Source of the DNA: Asterionellopsis glacialis
Taxonomy: Eukaryota > Bacillariophyta > Plagiogrammaphyceae > Rhaphoneidales > Asterionellopsidaceae
Length of the DNA stretch: 44,389 bases
Direction: 5' to 3'
NCBI GenBank assembly: GCA_014885115.2
Contig: WKLE02001875.1
Span: 1,560 to 45,948 of the forward strand
A model generated the notes under the pieces. It saw only the letters and a program-made list of their open reading frames with translations, made no database searches and was not told where the DNA came from. Position 1 is the first letter of the stretch, and every line of letters starts with the position of its first letter. Below are positions 43,059 to 44,389 of the stretch, piece by piece. Made by a program: the position numbers and the translations under genes.

Positions 43059-43803
43059 GGTGCTGTTCCAATGGGAAAGTGGGTGGAAGTCAACAAAGAT
43101 AGAAAACGATGGATATTGATCGAAAGCGAATTTTCTCCCAAAATTTAATGTGAATGTGATCGTGTCATCTATCTTCTATTATACTTGCAACCGCCGCACC
43201 TGTACGCCCATACGGTACATCCTGTACTGATTCTACGTAGATTTCTACAATACCGTAAGCATCGGATGGGCCATACCAGGTACCTGGTACCTGTACCAGG
43301 TACCGGTGCCCCAGGTACCAGGTACAGGTACTTGTAAGGAACCTGGTACAAGGAAATAAGAGCTGCAACACTAAAATGTTTTTGAAAGACTCATCATGGA
43401 GCTCTCAGCATCAGTTGTGTTTCGTTTTTTCCGTTTACGAGTAGCATCAAAAAGAATTCCATTCGCTTTCGGTCTTTTCGAATGTCTTCATTATTCAGCG
43501 TACCAGGTACATATTAAGTGGTACCCACAGGTAACAGTACCAGGTGGTACTGTACCCAGGGTATCATGTATCCGTACCAGGCACCTGGGACCTGGTACAC
43601 TTCGTAGTCTTGTTAGTAAAAGCATGTTTCGACGGAATAGTCCTGCCAACGAACTCTTCAGATATTGTAAGGTACCATAATAATGTACCTTGTAAATTGC
43701 CTGTATATTCAATTCTCCTGATTCTTAAGTGACATCACATATCAAATTCCATGTAAGATAGTTGTACTTCGGACCCATATAAAAATCCCGCAATAAAGAA
43801 CCC
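43059..43803. promoter_or_regulatory. Upstream region of the OSCA/TMEM63 gene with GTAC-core palindrome cluster
   Basis: From about 43265 to 43590 the spacer is packed with CCAGGTACC/GGTACCAGG words, including ATACCAGGTACCTGGTA at 43273-43289, identical to 31681-31697. Small ORFs through this region are products of the repeats and have no support. Confidence 0.6.
43265..43590. repeat. GTAC-core palindromic repeat cluster
   Basis: Same word family as the cluster at 31360-32020 (CCAGGTACCTGG at 43276-43287, CCAGGTACCAGG near 43311, GTACCAGGTGGTAC near 43537). Irregular spacing, no ORF. Confidence 0.75.
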
Positions 43804-44050
43804 ATGGAACAATCAAATGACGTCAAAGGTTCACAAGACAGACAGACAGACAGACAGACAGGACTTTATGTGTTTTTGTGTGTTTATTTTTTTCTTTGTT
43901 TCTTGGTCAACCCTAACTTTAATCGTAATTGTACACCCGAATTCAGGCGGATTCCGGTACATTCTAGAGAGCATATTCCGGTTCCGTTTGAGGTTCAAGT
44001 GGTTCTGGTTGGTCCTGCTTCCCGGATTATCCATCTAGGACTTAAGTTGC
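43804..44050 (+). CDS. Possible first exon of an unidentified gene
   Basis: An ATG at 43804 opens a frame whose end reads VPFEVQVVLVGPASRIIHLG and then LKLQ, followed by CAATG|GTGAGT, a good donor near 44052. It begins MEQSNDVKGSQD, crosses a (GACA)n microsatellite and a hydrophobic stretch (GLYVFLCVYFFLCFLV) that could be a signal anchor. No downstream exon could be confirmed before the window ends and no family is recognised, so this is tentative. Confidence 0.25.
43837..43860 (+). repeat. (GACA)6 microsatellite
   Basis: Six perfect GACA units. It lies inside the tentative exon above, where it encodes DRQT-type repeats. Confidence 0.9.
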
Positions 44051-44389
44051 AATGGTGAGTGCTTCTTGAAGAATAATCCATGACACCAATCTCTTCCAAA
44101 AGAATTTTCATTTTCACATCATCACAAAAATTAACAAATCAAGCTCTTCCTTGGTTGTGTTTATTATTTTCTAATTCCTTACTTACTTATTGGATTACTT
44201 TACATTGTTAGCACCAAATATCTTTCATTTGTTGTTATGAGTCTTGGTGAAGAACAAATGCACCCTAATCTCCAAATCAAGGTCTTGGCATTTGCAAGAA
44301 ATCACCAAATTACAGTAGACATTCTTCAAATGTACCCATCTCTACTTATTTATTAATTAGTCCCTGCTGTTATTCACCACTAGTAGTAG
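44051..44389. other. AT-rich window end without CpG
   Basis: I see no CpG dinucleotide from about 44024 to the end (about 365 bp), the same signature as the decayed element at 11.6-15.8 kb. A short open stretch (44237-44356, starting MSLGEEQMHPNLQIKVLAFA) is too small to assign. Confidence 0.5.

Noticed and set aside
43165..43712. Small ORFs rich in Val-Pro-Gly-Thr on both strands
   Set aside because: They are translations of GGTACC/CCTGG palindromic repeats.
1..44389. tRNA, rRNA or snRNA genes
   Set aside because: I looked for cloverleaf-type A/B boxes and conserved snRNA motifs by eye and found none convincing; a covariance-model scan would be needed to exclude them.

Overview
The window looks like nuclear DNA from a diatom (or a close photosynthetic stramenopile). 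Evidence: (1) short GT-AG introns of 74-130 bp, usually GTAAG or GTGAG at the donor, in about half of the genes; (2) two proteins with an N-terminal signal peptide followed by an alanine-phenylalanine type plastid cleavage motif; (3) a secreted protein with MPS(G/E) repeats and Cys/Asp-rich repeats, a diatom-style surface architecture; (4) eukaryotic genes such as USP39/Sad1, ESF1, TGS1, LCMT, UFD1, Mpv17 and TMEM63/OSCA. I cannot name the genus. One assembly gap (96 N) lies at 26926-27021.

Layout. 0-10 kb: a plastid-signal histidine phosphatase (-), USP39/Sad1 (+), a secreted LRR protein (+) and an RWDD2-like protein (+). 10.3-11 kb: a small TPR-like protein (-). 11.6-15.8 kb: an AT-rich, strongly CpG-depleted block whose right half is a decayed Crypton-like tyrosine-recombinase element. 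16.4-20.3 kb: a plastid-type saccharopine-dehydrogenase-like oxidoreductase (+) and ESF1 (-). 21-27 kb: a small secreted Lys-rich protein (+), a charged coiled-coil protein (-), ISCA1 (+), a UFD1-UBX fusion (-) and Mpv17/PMP22 (-). 27.5-31.3 kb: LCMT-type methyltransferase (+) and an unrecognised nuclear-looking protein (-). 32.5-43 kb: MPS-repeat secreted protein (+), TGS1 (-), M16 metalloprotease (+) and TMEM63/OSCA channel (-).

Most genes are unrelated housekeeping genes in a compact alternating head-to-head / tail-to-tail order; no operon-like pathway cluster is visible. Tail-to-tail spacers are short (59 to about 580 bp). Several head-to-head spacers carry clusters of short palindromes with CTAG or GTAC cores, including four exact copies of AGAGAGTCCT across the window and a 17-mer shared between two spacers 11.6 kb apart.

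The most interesting items are the CpG-depleted recombinase relic (both expected active-site arginines appear lost through changes of the CpG-to-TpG/CpA type), the palindromic spacer repeats, the UFD1-UBX fusion, an in-frame 105 bp exitron-like intron in ESF1, and a histidine phosphatase with an apparent twin-arginine thylakoid signal. I did not find convincing evidence of an entirely new multi-gene system. Exon boundaries were set by eye from splice signals, reading frame and family continuity, so transcript data should be used to confirm them.
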